From: Aselliscus stoliczkanus
Taxonomy: Eukaryota > Chordata > Mammalia > Chiroptera > Hipposideridae
Reading direction: 5' to 3'
NCBI GenBank assembly: GCA_033961575.1
Contig: CM066740.1
Span: forward strand, 60,643,213 to 60,707,212
DNA: 64,000 nucleotides
Both the position numbers and the translations under genes were made by a program. The first letter of the stretch is position 1, and the number at the start of each line of letters is the position of its first letter. This document shows positions 10,873 through 22,469 of the stretch, piece after piece. The notes under the pieces are model-generated. The model searched no databases. It was not told the DNA's origin and worked only from the letters and a program-made list of their open reading frames with translations.

Positions 10873-12597
10873 GCTGTTCCAATTGGGAGTTTTATACTAC
10901 CTTGTTTTCCAAATCATTGATTCGATCTGCTGCCTTATCTAGTCTGCTGGTGATTCCTTTTAGTGCATTCATTTCAGTTATTGTATTCTTCACTTCTTGC
11001 TTTTTTATTTTTAATGGTGTCTAAGTCTTTTTCTATGCTTGCTATCTCTTTGTTGAAGTTCTCACTAAGTTCTTTGAACCTCCTTATAACCAGTGTATTG
11101 AACTTTGCATCTGATAGGTTGCTTGCCTCCACTTTGTTTAGTTCTTTTCCTGGAGTTCTCTCCTGTTCTTTCATTTGGGATGTATTTATTTGTTTCCTAA
11201 TTTTGGCTGCCTCTCTGTGTTTGTTTCTATGTATTAGGTAGATTGGCTATGTCTCCCAGTGGCCTTATGTAGTAGGTGCCCTGTGGGACCCAGTGGCACA
11301 GTCTCCCTGGTCCTACATTGGGTGCTCCAGGAGTGTCCGTTGTGTGGGTTGTGTGTGTCCTCTTGTTATGGTTGAGCCTTGATTGTTACTGTCATGTCAG
11401 TGGGTGAGGTATAGCCTCAGGCTGACTAGATGTGGGGTTTGGCCATGTCCACAGCTTACAGAATGCTGTGCAAGGGGGCTTACTGCATGAATGCAAGATT
11501 TTCTCCAGTTGGCTCTGGTGCCTGTTGAGATCACCGTTTGGGTGTGCCACTTGTGGGACTAAGTGAGCGGTGCTCTGCTGTGGTCTGAACCCAACCTGCA
11601 AGTATGTTGATTCTGTGGCCTCTTGGGAGGGGCTCTGGTGCAGGCCCAGGTCAGCCACTGTCTGTGACCAGTGAGGGACTACCCGGTAGGAGATACAAAA
11701 CGATCCACAGATGGCCATTGCCTGTGCTGGACCTGGAGGTGCATGGGTGAGGTCACATTGTGAACCGAGGATGGCTGCCACTAGTGTTGGTTCTGGGGTA
11801 GCTCCACACAAAATCAGGAAACACTGAGGCCTGCTGTTAGCTGCTGGCTCCTGTAAATTTCAGCCACTGATAAAGCCTCATGAAATACAGAGATCATTAT
11901 GGCAGGATCTCAGTGAGTCACCTGGGTGGAGCGGTGGAGCTCACCAGACCAATTCAGATTCAGATTTGGTCATGGGCGTGGGAGAGTGCTCAACACAAGA
12001 AAGATGGCACCTGCCTGCCTGCCTTACAGGAAGAGGACCCCCACATGGGTAAAATGGTGACCATCTTCCAGCCATCACCTGAAGCCACACAACTCAGTCT
12101 GACCCCTGTATATATCCGGTGCCCCCTAGTCACTGTCTCTCCACCGGAGCCCAGGCTGACTGCCTGCAAGCAAGTCTGTGCAGGCCCTGTAGGAGAATGT
12201 CTGGGTTTCCCACAGCCTTCCATCCCACCCAGATAGTCGAAATCCCTACTTTTTTCATAGCCAGATATTGTGGGGGCTCCTCCTCCTGGCACCAGTAGTC
12301 CAGGCTGGGAAGACTTACGTGGGCCTATGGTCTCTTGCTGTTTTGTGGGGAACCTCTATGGCCGATATATTCCTCCCAATTTTCAACCACCACAGCGAAG
12401 TTTGGGGCCAGCCCATCTCATGTCTGCCCCTCCTACCAGTCTGGATGTTCCTTCTTCTTTATATTCTTAGTTACAACTTCTGTTCAGCTGGACTTCAGGT
12501 GATTCTCCAAGTTGATTGTTCTATAATTTATTTGTAATTTTGTTGTGTTCATGGGATGAGATGAGCACATTTATCTACTCTGCCATCTTGGATGTCC

Positions 12598-12920
12598 CTG
12601 CATGTAACATTTTTTGATATACGAGAACTTTGTGTTTTTCAGTAGTCAAATATTTTGATTGGAGATTTTCCCCCCACTGCTTTACTGTTTAGAAATTCTT
12701 TTTTTAGAAATAAGACAATTATTATGTATTATTTTGTTTTAGATTTTATACTCTTATTTTTTACATTTAATGATTTAGAATATTTGTGGCCTCTTTTAAT
12801 TTGTTATATATAATAACTCTATTTTATAATTCACATTCTATTATGTTGATCTGTCTTATTTCATATACATTTTAGGATCTGCTAGGATAGTTCTTTTCTT
12901 ACAAACTTTCTTTTCCAAAA
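12598..12920. other. AT-rich, probably old LINE-1; no gene
   Basis: AT-rich sequence with weak resemblance to antisense old L1. No open frame or conserved motif supports a gene. Confidence 0.35.
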
Positions 12921-12934
12921 TGTTCCTAGCTATT

Positions 12935-13358
12935 TTTTAAAAGATTTTATTGGGGAATTAGGGGAGGGGAACAGACAAGTTGCTGTACTTTTGATCTTCA
13001 CTCTAGTTGTGGAGGATGTCACTTCACTGGCCCATGTTGGTATTATCATTGCACTCTTCATAGGTGAGGCAGTCGCTTGCTGGCTCTTGGATGGCTGCTC
13101 ACAGTGGCCAACGGCAACTCATGTTGGCTGCCAGCCACTCACAGTAGGTAGCTTACTGCAGCCCACTGCAGTCCCACTGCAGCCTACACCATCGCCAGTG
13201 ACTCACGACAGCCCAGCTCCAGGTCGAGTTGTTGTTCACTATCTTAACTGTAGAGGGCATAGCATCACTGGCCCTCATGTAGGATCTGAATGGGGGCCCT
13301 GCTGTTCAGAGCTGGCATTCCAAGCCAACTCTTAACCAACGAGCCACTCAGTCAGCCC
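12935..13358 (-). mobile_element. Long tRNA-derived SINE (antisense)
   Basis: The ~430-bp form. Reversed, it has the tRNA-like head ('gggctgactgagtggctcgt'), the 'gccagtgatgc...ccctctacag' join and a 3' body with repeated 'gctgc' phrases ending '...cccctcccctaattcccc' before the A-tail. It is flanked by a perfect 14-bp duplication 'tgttcctagctatt' (12921-12934 and 13359-13372). Confidence 0.92.
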
Positions 13359-13463
13359 TGTTCCTAGCTATTCTTATTTGAACATTTTCCATGGTGAACG
13401 TTAGGATAATTTTAACAAATTCCAAATGAATCTTTTTGGGATTTATTAGAATTTTGTTAAATA

Positions 13464-14173
13464 TGAGGTCTGACAATTGGGTTCGCAAACTTGTTGCAAT
13501 GATGTTGCTAAGCTTTTTTAATCAAGGGATTATTGGGCTGGCCGAGTGGCGTGGTGATTAAGCACTGGCTTAGGAAGCCAGCGGCCCCGGTTCGTGTCCC
13601 ACATATAAGGGCCAGTGACACTGCCCTCAAAGAAAAACACAATAAAACAAAAACAAAAACAAAACAATATCAAGGGATTATTCATTATAAATTTGTACTA
13701 ACTGGACAAACAGTTAACCAAGTTTACTATTTAGAAGTACTGAAAAGCCTGCATGAAAAATTTAGACAAAAACAACCTGAGCTTTTTGCCAACAATTAAT
13801 GGCTCTTGCATCATGACAATGCACCAGCTCACACAGCGCTGTCTGTGAGGGAGTTTTTGGGCGGTAAGCAAATAACTGTATTGAAACACCCTCCCTACTC
13901 ACCTGAAGACCTCCAATGTCTTCTTTCTTTATCTGAAGATAAAGGAAATATTGAAAGAAAGACATTTTTATGACATTCATGACATCAAAGTTAATATGAT
14001 GACCACTCTGATGGCCATTCCAGAAAAAGAGTTCCAAAATTGTTTTGAATGGTAGACTAGGCATTGAAATCAGTGCATAGTTTCCCAAGGGGAGTACTTC
14101 AAAGGTGACTCTAGTGATATTCAGCAATGAGGTATGTAGCACTTTTTCTAGGATGAGCTCCTGAATTTAATTG
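13464..14173 (+). mobile_element. Mariner deletion derivative with SINE insert
   Basis: TA flanks at 13462-13463 and 14174-14175. The inverted ends are 'tgaggtctgacaattgggtt' and 'aatttaattgtcagaccttg'. Without the SINE (13535-13668 plus its duplication) it is about 562 bp and collinear with the 9626-10178 copy. It reads through 'ggctcttgcatcatgacaat', which encodes HHDNAPAHTA with the catalytic Asp kept here, then the PPYSPED motif in which Leu-Ala-Pro is lost. Frames are broken and the N-terminal half is missing. Confidence 0.85.
13535..13668 (+). mobile_element. Short tRNA-derived SINE
   Basis: Head 'gggctggccgagtggcgtgg', B-box-like 'ggttcgtgtccc' and an A/AAAC-rich tail. It has a perfect 14-bp duplication 'atcaagggattatt' (13521-13534 and 13669-13682) within the mariner. 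Confidence 0.92.
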
Positions 14174-14175
14174 TC

Positions 14176-15000
14176 AGACCTTGTATATTGAGTGATTTAC
14201 AAATAATAATGGAATCTAATATCTTTATGTAAGAACATGTTATGTATCTCCATTTATTTAAATCTTCTCTTATATCTACTAAAATAATCATGTTCTGTGT
14301 AATTATAAAGTAAAATGTAAGCCTTGTGCATTTTTTGTTAGGGTTGTTTCTACATGCTTTATTTTTCATTTTATTGCAAATAGAGTAGTTTCTCCATTAT
14401 CTTGTATGCCTCATATTTTTTTTTATGTAGCAATCGAAACATCTTTCTTTAATTTTTTAATTTTAATATTTTTCAGTTGATTCAGGTATTCTAGAAATAT
14501 ACTTGAATTATCTACATTTAATAATTTTATCTTTTCTTTCCTGGCCATTTTAAATCTTCCTTTCCAATATTAGAACCACTTTATTCTGATTACACTGTTT
14601 AGGTTCTCTACTGCACACTGAATGGGAGTGGTGACAGCATTTATCATTGTTGTGCATCTGACTTCAATGTTATTGCTTCTGTAAGTTTTTGAATGATCTA
14701 GTTTATTGAGTTTAGGAAATTCCTTTTTATATCTAGGTTGCCATATTTTTTAAATTAATCTTGCATAGGTATTAATATAAAATGCTTTTCAGTATTTATT
14801 AAGTTGATAGGATTACTTTTCTCCTGTAATCTGAACATGTAGTAAATCAAGTTCTTTCCTGGCATAAAATCTACTCTGTCATGATGTATCTTTTAATACA
14901 TTGCTTTAATTAATTAATTTTGTTTAATATTTATGAGCCCATGTTTTTTCCTATGGTATGAAAATTTCTATAAAACAAAATTTTTTAAAAATTGAAGTGT
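14176..15000 (-). repeat. Old LINE-1 ORF2 sequence (antisense), part
   Basis: About 14580-14960 follows the antisense order of the L1 reverse-transcriptase region ('gaatgggagtggtgacagca', 'ttattgagtttaggaaattc', 'taaaatctactctgtcatga'). It is strongly decayed. The first 400 bases are AT-rich and unassigned. Confidence 0.5.
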
Positions 15001-16560
15001 AATTTAAATTCACAGATTCTAATCAGTTTTGAGAATGCACACACCCATGTAAGCTACAACCCTATGAAGAGGTAGTACATTCATTCCATCACCTCAGAAA
15101 GACCCCTTTCACTTCTTTTCAGTCAATCCCCTCCAAACTCAAATCAATTCCTTTTCTGATTTTTATCGCCATAAATAAGAAGTGAGTTAATTTTCAAGCA
15201 TTTGTAATTTTATAGAGCTTTTGATTGTAGTTGTGTTCAATGTAAATCAAAATAATTGGTAACATTTTATTTCTTGCTTAATTCCACTATAATCATAGAA
15301 CATTTTCTATAGAACTCAATCCTTTGAAATTGTTAAAATGTGCTTTTTGGTCCAGTACACAATCAATAAATGTCCTGTTTACAACAAAAGGATACATATT
15401 CTATAACACTGTAGTGTAATATGTACATCAATTATGTCAAGTTTATTCATTGTGTTGTTTAAAATCACTAATAACATTTCTATATAATTTTTTTGTATGC
15501 TCGTTTTATCAGTTACATAGAGAATTATGTTAAAAATCTCAGATATGATGCAGATTTTTCTGTCTCTCCCTTTAGTTCTGTCATTTTGTTTTTTGTATTT
15601 CAATGCTATATTTTTAAGATGATACAAATTTAGAATTGGTATAACTCACTGATGGATTAATCCTTTATAATTAAGAAATGTTCGTCTTTATCTCCAGTAA
15701 GGCTTCCTGCCTTAAAATCTACTTTGTCTAGTATTTGTATAACTTCACCAATTTTCTGTTTGGTTCTATATACATGGCATAATTCTTTCCAGCTCTTAAT
15801 TCTCAATCTTTCTGTAACTTTCCAGTTAAGATGTCTCATGGAAGCAACATATAGCTGAAATTATTTTTAATCCTGTCTACAACTTTTGTATTTTAATTGG
15901 AGGTATATTAATTCAATTTATATTTAATTTAATTACTTTAAAAAACAATTGCTGTTTGTTTATTGTTTTTTATATTTAGTTCTTTGTTTGCTTGTTTTTC
16001 TTTTTGTTTTTTATTTTTATTTTTTGGTATTTTGTTTTTAAATGTGTCATCTTACTATTTGTTTTCTATATGTCTATTGTCATTTTATGTTTCTTTTCTT
16101 TCCATTCTTGCTTGTTTTAGATTAAATGTTTTATTATTCCATTTCCTCACTCTATTAACTTGTTATTCATTATTTTTCAATTATTTTAGTTGTTACTCTA
16201 GAGGTTTTAATATTCACTCTTGATTTATTAAAGCCAAGTATTGTATCAAGTCTCATATAATGCTAGAACTTTAGCACACTTTACTTCTATTATTCCTTAC
16301 ATCCTTTGGTGCTATTATTGTGTATATTTTAATTTTCTACATATTTAAACCCCACAACACATTATTTTTATTGTTTTATATGGTTCATAGTTATTTATAT
16401 CTAGCCACATATTAATCCCTTTACATTTCTTCATTCTTTCATACATATTCATGATTCCATTTGGAGTTATTTTCCATCTTTAGAACTCCTTTTGGAATTT
16501 CTTTTAAATGATCTTAGTGTTTGTTTAAAAACATAAAATGTAGATATAAAAATACTTTAC
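15001..16560 (-). repeat. AT-rich, old LINE-1-like; no gene
   Basis: Low-complexity T-rich sequence with antisense L1-like phrasing ('agatatgatgcagatttttc', 'taactcactgatggattaat'). Open frames such as 15963-16223 are poly-Phe/Leu/Ser translations of T-rich DNA and are not genes. Confidence 0.4.
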
Positions 16561-17770
16561 TTTGAATTTTGAATGTTCAATTTTGAAAAATATTTTTGCC
16601 GATTATGGTATAATCTAGATTGCAGCTAATTTCTTTCAGCACTTTGAAGATATTCAAAGGTCTTTAAGCTTCCATTGTTTTCTTTGAGAATAAGCTCTTG
16701 ATCTTATTGCTCTTTTGCTGGTACTACAATATATCTGCTTTCGCTGCTTATTTTTAAAAGATTTTTCTCTTTGCCTTTAATTCTCAGTAGTTTACTCTGA
16801 TCTGCCTTGGTATGGTTTTCTTTGCTTGAAATTCTGCTTGATATTCACAATGTTTCTTGATTCTGTGAATTGTTGTCATTAGTTTTAAAAAATTCCCAGC
16901 CATTATCTTTTCAAATATTGTGTCTTTTCTGTTTTTCCTCTCCTCTTCTTCTGATAGTTCAATTACATGTGTGTTAGAATATTTTACGACATACCAATGT
17001 GCTTCATTCTCTTTTCTGAACTCATATCCTTTAATCTTCAATGTTTTATTTTGCATATCTTTTTTTATTAAGTTCACTAATCAGATTCACCAATTCTTTC
17101 TTAAGTTGTATTTAATCTGTTATTAAACTCATCCATTCAATTGTAATTTTAATTTGTGTTTTTCAAAATTCAAAATTAATTTGTGAAATTCAAAAATTCT
17201 GTTTTATTCTTCTTTGGAGTTCTCAGTTCTCTGCTGAAATTCCATACCTTGTCATTTAATTTTTTGAAGATATTAAACAGAATTATTCTAAAATCTGTCT
17301 TTAAACTTCAATATCTGGTCTTCTGCTTGCTTCATTATTTCTGTCCTTCTCTCTTATTTTTAAGTTAATTCTTTTTATGTGCCTGTTTTGAAATTCAGTG
17401 CCAGACATTTTGTATGAAATATTGTACAGGCAATGTGTGGCTCTGAATGATATTATTTTTTTTCCAGAGGTGATTGACATTGCATTTTGAAGTTGTTCTT
17501 CAGTCCTTGTAAGGGTTAGTCTGTTTTTCTTTTATAGATGTTCCTAGAATTTGTAGCCCTTTAGGGTCTCAAATGAAAGTCTAGAGTATTTATCAGCTCC
17601 TCTTCCTTAATAGGTGATAAGCACCAATTTTGTGGTCTCTCCAGCCCCTGAGATGGCTGAAGCTCTGCTTACTTTCTCACCTTTTCAGCCATTGCTTTAG
17701 AATCATCAAATGCCTCATGGGAAAAGTAATGCCATTTTGGGTCCCCCTTCTTTCCAGGATCTTAGTCATC
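16561..17770 (-). repeat. Ancient LINE-1/HAL1-like ORF1 region (antisense)
   Basis: 'cccagccattatcttttcaa' and 'tctcctcttcttctgatagt' are antisense L1/HAL1 ORF1 landmarks; the same order is seen in the younger L1s ('gtcattattttttcaaatat', 'cttctcttctcctggta'). A 3' unique region runs to the LTR at 17777. It is highly diverged. Whether it is HAL1 or an L1M subfamily cannot be decided by eye. Confidence 0.5.
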
Positions 17771-17776
17771 CAAATC

Positions 17777-18422
17777 TGTTGAGGGCCGTGTAGCCCAATG
17801 TTGAGGGGCATGCAGGCTGACTTTAGTGGGCTTGGTGAATCTGAAAGTACTGTTAATTAGACATGTGTTCCTCAATTTTGTATTCCCTTGAAGCCTGTGA
17901 TTTATTACAAAGTGTATGTTTTGTTAGGTTTGTGATAAGTCTTGAGAGAACTTTAGGTACAGTTAAGCCAAAATTAATCAGTTAAATTTAAATATCAAAA
18001 GTGAGATTCTTTTTAGTATTCACACCCAGGATTACAGATTATGTAGAAACTGAGTCTGGGTCATAAAGAGATTATCATAGGTGGGATTATCCTTAAACGT
18101 AGAAAAGGTCACAGTGTGCCCTAAGGAGAACAATTATAGGGACGAAAAGTCTTAAGAGAAAAATACATTAAGACTATGTGGAACTTAAACTTGTGATTGG
18201 ATAATGGTCAAAAGTCCCTATAAAAAGGACATGTTATTGCAATAAAGTGTGACACTTTAACTCCCCCGGTGTCTCCACTGTCTCCCTTCATTATTTTCCT
18301 CCCCCGCACTCTATCTCTCCATTTTCTGTCTTTTACTGTAACAAACAGTTTCTGTCTTTCATTAACCGCCGACGCTGTGTCCACCTTCTTGAACCCTGGT
18401 CAGCGGAGGCTGGTCCCCTGCA
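17777..18422 (+). mobile_element. Solo LTR, class II (ERVK-like) endogenous retrovirus
   Basis: A 646-bp unit begins TGTTGAGGGCC and ends CCCCTGCA. A perfect 6-bp target duplication 'caaatc' flanks it (17771-17776 and 18423-18428); 6 bp is usual for class II retroviruses. It has a TATA box (18219-18226, tataaaaa) and an AATAAA signal 15 bp later (18241-18246). No internal retroviral genes adjoin, so it is a solo LTR left by recombination. It shares its TATA/poly(A) core with the LTR at 27023. Confidence 0.88.
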
Positions 18423-18558
18423 CAAATCTTTGCTGCTTTTGAAGCTCCTAATGTTTGAAGCAGCAGCTTGTTTTTTAAATTTTGCCAATTTTTTTTTTTT
18501 CAGTGAGAATGTTGATCACAAACTAGTCCATCATTGGCTGAATCAAAACTGTATTGGA

Positions 18559-18664
18559 GGGGCCTGCCTAGTGGCGCGGTGGTTAAAGCGCTGGCTTGGG
18601 AAGCCAGTGGCCCCGGTTCAGGTCCCACATATGAGGGCCAGTGACACTACCCTCGAAGAAAAAA
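18559..18664 (+). mobile_element. Short tRNA-derived SINE
   Basis: Head 'ggggcctgcctagtggcgcg' and B-box-like 'ggttcaggtccc'. Perfect 14-bp duplication 'aaaactgtattgga' (18545-18558 and 18665-18678). Confidence 0.92.
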
Positions 18665-18704
18665 AAAACTGTATTGGAATATTTTGAATGGAGCAGAGAT
18701 ATGA

Positions 18705-19260
18705 GCTGATTAAGATTTTTAAAAGATCACCCTGATTGCTTGCCTTGAAAATAAATTATGTAGGATTGAAGAGGAAGAAGGAAGGAAGCAAGTGGTCTAA
18801 TTAGTAACTCACAATAATCCAGACAAGAGGTAATGGTGACTTAACCCACTGTGGTAAATGGGGAAATGGAGAGAAGTGATCAGACTGTGGATATATTTTG
18901 AAGTTAAAGGCAAAAGGATTTACTGACAAATCGCATGAGGGGTATGAGAGAAAGAGAGGAGCCAATGCTGATTCCGTTTTTTTGACTGAACAACCTGATG
19001 GAGCTACCATTTATTGAGACAGGGAAAACTGGGTAGGAGTGTATTTATGAAGGATGAACAGAAACTAACTTTTGTATATGTTAGGTTTGTGATGCTAATT
19101 TGACATCTAACTGGAAATGCCAAGTGTACCCCTGTATATATGAGACTGAGTAAAGTTCAGAAAATGGTTGGAAGCAGGAGATATAAATTTGTAGTGTAGA
19201 GCATATGTAATTAAAGCCATAAGACTGGATGAGAGCACCTTGAAAGCTAGAGAAAACTAC
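18705..19260 (+). repeat. Ancient interspersed repeat, family not assigned
   Basis: Phrases such as 'ttttaaaagatcaccctgat', 'caataatccagacaagaggt', 'gagagaaagagaggagccaa' and 'gtttgtgatgctaatttgac' belong to a widespread old mammalian repeat whose name I cannot fix. Similar fragments appear near 22150-22235 and 61990-62300. It lies upstream of the STK17A CpG island. Confidence 0.4.
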
Positions 19261-19439
19261 AGACAATATAATGGTGTCTGTTTTATAGCACCAATGTAGG
19301 AAGGAACAAGCTCCCCCAGGGCAACTCCCCACCTGCCAAAGGGAAAGTGAGTTGTGAAGCTCCAGCTGGCTGCCCATATTCCTTTCATTAATGGAGGGCT
19401 CAGGCTTTGGAACTCTCAGATGCTCAACTGGTGTGCAAC

Positions 19440-20110
19440 CTGCTCAGCTGGATCTCCGTCCGGAAGAGTTAAGCTATTTGCCGCCTGAGGTTGCAGAGGG
19501 CTCAGCGAGGGGGCGGGACCAAGGGCGGGCTGGGCTGGGCTGGGCTGGGAACCAGCCGCTGCAGACTGATCGTGGCTCAGAGGAGAGGGGGTGATTGGAG
19601 GCTGCTCGGACTCGCGCGAGGCAGCTGGAGGCGGGATTGTTACCCGCTGGCATCTCGGAGCCAGCTGGGCTGCCAGAAAAGAATTGCGCCCAAGCACCGT
19701 GATCCCTCTGGAGAAGCCGGACCGCGACGGCGTCTGTGTGTCGGCCTCCTCAGGCTCGGGCCCGGCCCGCCGGGCTGGGGTCTGAGCGCGTCGTGCTGGC
19801 TGCTGCCCCTGGCCCCAGGGGCTACTGACGGAGATCCGCACCGCCCTGCGCAGGGACCCCTTCCAGGACAGCTACAGCCTGAGCCGCGGCGGGGAGCTGG
19901 GCAGATGACGCGGGGGCCGATAAGTACCCGAGGCCGGCCGGCGCGCTGGGAGTGACGGGCGAGGGCCGATTACGCGCCTGGACTAGACCCAGACCTGGGT
20001 GCGGGCGGCGATGAGGGCAGCCACGTCGCACCCGCCACCTCTCCTCGTGCCGCGACGTGTCCCCAAAGCCGACGTTCCTGTCTGCCAGCGCGCGATTTTC
20101 ACTTGTTAGC
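19440..20110 (+). promoter_or_regulatory. STK17A: CpG island, former STK17A promoter and first exon
   Basis: The only strongly GC- and CpG-rich block in an otherwise AT-rich window. It has GC-box-like motifs ('gggggcgggacc' about 19510, 'gggcgggctgggctgggctg' about 19525) and dense CpG through 20110. It surrounds the exon 1 coding remnant and has the usual position of a housekeeping-type promoter. Both strands carry long chance open frames because of base composition. Whether it is still unmethylated or transcribed cannot be seen. Confidence 0.85.
19699..19904 (+). pseudogene. STK17A: STK17A pseudogene, exon 1 coding part
   Basis: Read from the GTG at 19699, the 206 bases give 68 codons plus two bases, exactly the human exon 1 length. 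The N-terminal IPLEKP, a Ser/Gly-rich linker (SASSGSGPARRAG) and the well-kept block GLLTEIR...DPFQDSYSL...GELGR are all recognisable. The initiator ATG is GTG. Codon 29 is TGA (19783-19785). The exon ends '..gggcag' followed by 'atgacg'; the expected donor 'gtgacg' has G to A at +1. The last two bases (AG) leave phase 2, which the first base of exon 2 completes. Absence of indels suggests the loss is not very ancient or that this exon drifted only by substitution. Confidence 0.88.
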
Positions 20111-20729
20111 GGGTGTGAGAAAGTCTTCCCACGACAGGTTGCGGAAACTTTAACCCCTTCCTATAATTAGGCCCTTTCAGCATCTGTGGTGTTTTACTCG
20201 GTAACTTAACAAGAGAGCCGCGTGATCCACACTTCTTACATTTACCCGTAAAACCAGAGAAACGTTTCGAGTCTGCTCCGTGCCCTTAAACTCTGGCGGA
20301 TTTCTCCGTCTCCATATATGGCTGAAATAAAAGATAACACCAGGCATGACAGCTTCTTTTGCACAAATACCGTATGAACTGTCAGCCTTCTGCTGCTGAC
20401 TTCACTTTCGGTTTCTTCGTTTTGTGCCCTTCTAGTGCTAAAATATTTAGATTTCTGTCACTTAAGTTCAGATTCGTTTCATTCATAGGCTCTTGGCCCT
20501 TGTCGGACTCTTTCTATTCTGCTGTGAGCGGCCCTTCCGTTCTCCTTCCTACACCACTCTTTTTTTGTGTGGTGATAGAAAAAGCTTACAACTTGGTCTC
20601 TGTTTAAAATTGTAAAAGGTAGAGTTGTTTGGATACTTGACATTTTGTATGTTGAAGAGGGATGATTAATGATAGGGGTTTGGGGACTGACTCCCTTTTT
20701 CTTTGGGAACAGCTTGGAGAAGTTGTCAA

Positions 20730-20950
20730 AAGCACTTGCCTTCGGATTGGTCAGACTTGAGGCTCCTATCTCTGCCCTGCTTGCTTTGTGTGCTTTTAAG
20801 TGGGTGAGAGACTCCTCAGCCTCACATTTCTCACCCATAAAATCAGTATCATGACAGTACCTGCCTCATGGGGGTGTTATGATGATGCCATGCTTGTAAA
20901 GCACAGGCCTCTGGGCAAGGCACATAGCATCCAATAACAGTAAGCTGTTG
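20730..20950 (-). repeat. MIR SINE remnant
   Basis: 'gagactcctcagcctcacat', 'acccataaaatcagtatcat' and 'gtacctgcctcatgggggtg' follow the antisense MIR order (tcagtttcctcatctgtaaaatgggg... tacctacctcatagggttg). Ancient mammalian SINE, diverged. Confidence 0.7.
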
Positions 20951-21699
20951 CAAGCATTTGTCATGGTTACAAAATAGCACCGTGTTGTAATGAGGAAAGG
21001 TCCTGGCAAATATGACAGATTTCATCTGGGGCCTTGGAAAAGGAAGGTCTTGTAACATTGGTTACAATCTTTAAAATGCTCTGCTTTACAAGTCTTAGGG
21101 TAACTTTTAGAAATCGTTGTGTTTTGTTTTGAGAGCACCTACTTTTAAAATGTCTTACTTATTCTAAATGTTAACAAAAGGAAAAACATCTTTTAGGAAC
21201 AAGATTTCTTGGCAGCTAGTCAGTTTGATGGCTATTTACAAACAAATATGGGCAATATAATTTTTTGGATGGATTTTTAAAAGTTGGCTATGTTTGTGGT
21301 TCACCAGCAGGTGTTACTTAGGGAAGTATGGCTTCTGCAGTAAGGCAGATACTAAGTCAACTGTTTTAATTTTAAGAAGTTGGGGCTTATAATATTCAAA
21401 TTAAAATCTTAATTTAAAATACATAAATTTAAGGACTTAATGAATTTCAGCCTCTTTACAAACCTTTAGTAACAAAATTTTATAAAATCACATTATTGAA
21501 CCAAGTGATTAGAAAGCTAAGTAGCTATAGTCATTGATTCACCTATTCAGGTAAGGAAAAAGTAACCAGTTTTATTGAGGGAATTCATGCATCAAGTACA
21601 GAATTCAAATTAGATCACCTCAAAAACTTCTTTTTTTTAACCAATTATTATCATTATCATAGATTTGAAATTAGTACAAAAATAATAATAAAAAGAGCT

Positions 21700-21935
21700 A
21701 CTCTTTACTGATTACTGATTATTTGCTAAATGCCACACTCTTCAGAGATATAATTTTGTTTATTTAACCTTTACTACCCTACAAGGTAAGTGCCATCAAC
21801 CTCATTTTAGAGATGAGGCATCTAAGGTTCACAAAAGTTGAGTAAATTGCCCAATATTACAGTTACTGGCCAGAATTTAAAATGATTTTGACTTTTAAAG
21901 CCCTGCTCCCTCATGCTGATGTCTGATCTGTTGGG
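21700..21935 (+). repeat. MIR SINE remnant
   Basis: 'ctttactgattactgattat', 'catcaacctcattttagaga' and 'aagttgagtaaattgcccaa' follow the MIR consensus order in + orientation. Confidence 0.75.
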
Positions 21936-22353
21936 CTCACTGATTTTCACACTTAGGATCAACAGATATGTGTTTTGTTGTTTTCTTTGCAGAGGTAAGG
22001 AAGACAGAATCTATTCTAGGTCTATCTTGAATGGAACGTTGTTATGATTAAGTCATAGTCCCAATGCTATTAAGCAAATATTATACTTATACATTAAACA
22101 CGTAAGGCACTTTGCTAGATCTGGAAATTATTCCCAATTGTAACAAATCAGTCACTGTTAACTTTACAGGAAAGATGGCATATCACTATGGAAAATCTTA
22201 TGGGAGAAATAACATTTGAGCTGAGCCTTAACAAATGAATGAGATTGAGGATTTCCAGTCAAGATGGCAGAGTAGGTAAACACTGTGTTTGCCTCTTTCC
22301 ATGGTGACATCAAAATTACAACTAAACTAGGAATGATCCAAGATGGTGGAGTA

Positions 22354-22469
22354 GACCTGCCGAGTGGTGCGGTGGTTAAGCGCTTGGGGAGCCAGCGGCC
22401 CGGGTTCAGGTCCCACATATGAGGGCAAGTGACACTGCCCTCAAAAAAACAAAAACAAAAACAAATAAA
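22354..22469 (+). mobile_element. Short tRNA-derived SINE
   Basis: Head 'acctgccgagtggtgcggtg', B-box-like 'ggttcaggtccc' and (A3-5C)n tail. It lies between 'caagatggtggagta' (22339-22353) and 'caaggtggcggagta' (22470-22484), a duplication differing at 2 of 15 bases. Confidence 0.8.

Larger units (their letters stand above)
10181..12597 (-). mobile_element. LINE-1, ORF1 and 5' UTR (antisense), dead ORF1
   Basis: Continuation of the L1 at 9465. Antisense ORF1 runs from about 10200 to 11180 and the 5' UTR to about 12597, where the element starts with 'catccaagatggcagagtag' in minus sense. The first 66 codons of ORF1 are open (11174-10974, FNTLVIRRFKELSENFNKEI). A stop and a (TTTA)n run (10826-10872) then interrupt the coiled-coil region. 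The same stop and microsatellite occur at the same place in the L1 at 22.2-25.2 kb. A SINE is inserted in ORF1 at 10359-10463. Confidence 0.85.
19905..22252 (+). other. Former STK17A intron 1, 5' part
   Basis: Mostly single-copy sequence after the CpG island, with two MIR remnants annotated separately (about 20730-20950 and 21700-21935). The open frames in it (for example 20479-20838) have no recognisable protein. Confidence 0.6.

Noticed and set aside
15963..17368. Hydrophobic open frames suggesting membrane proteins
   Set aside because: Poly-Phe/Leu/Ser translations of T-rich old L1 DNA; no start context or homology.
19416..19955. Open frames of 141 and 154 codons in the CpG island
   Set aside because: Pro/Arg/Gly-rich translations in several frames at once, explained by GC content. 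The real coding remnant is the STK17A exon in another frame.
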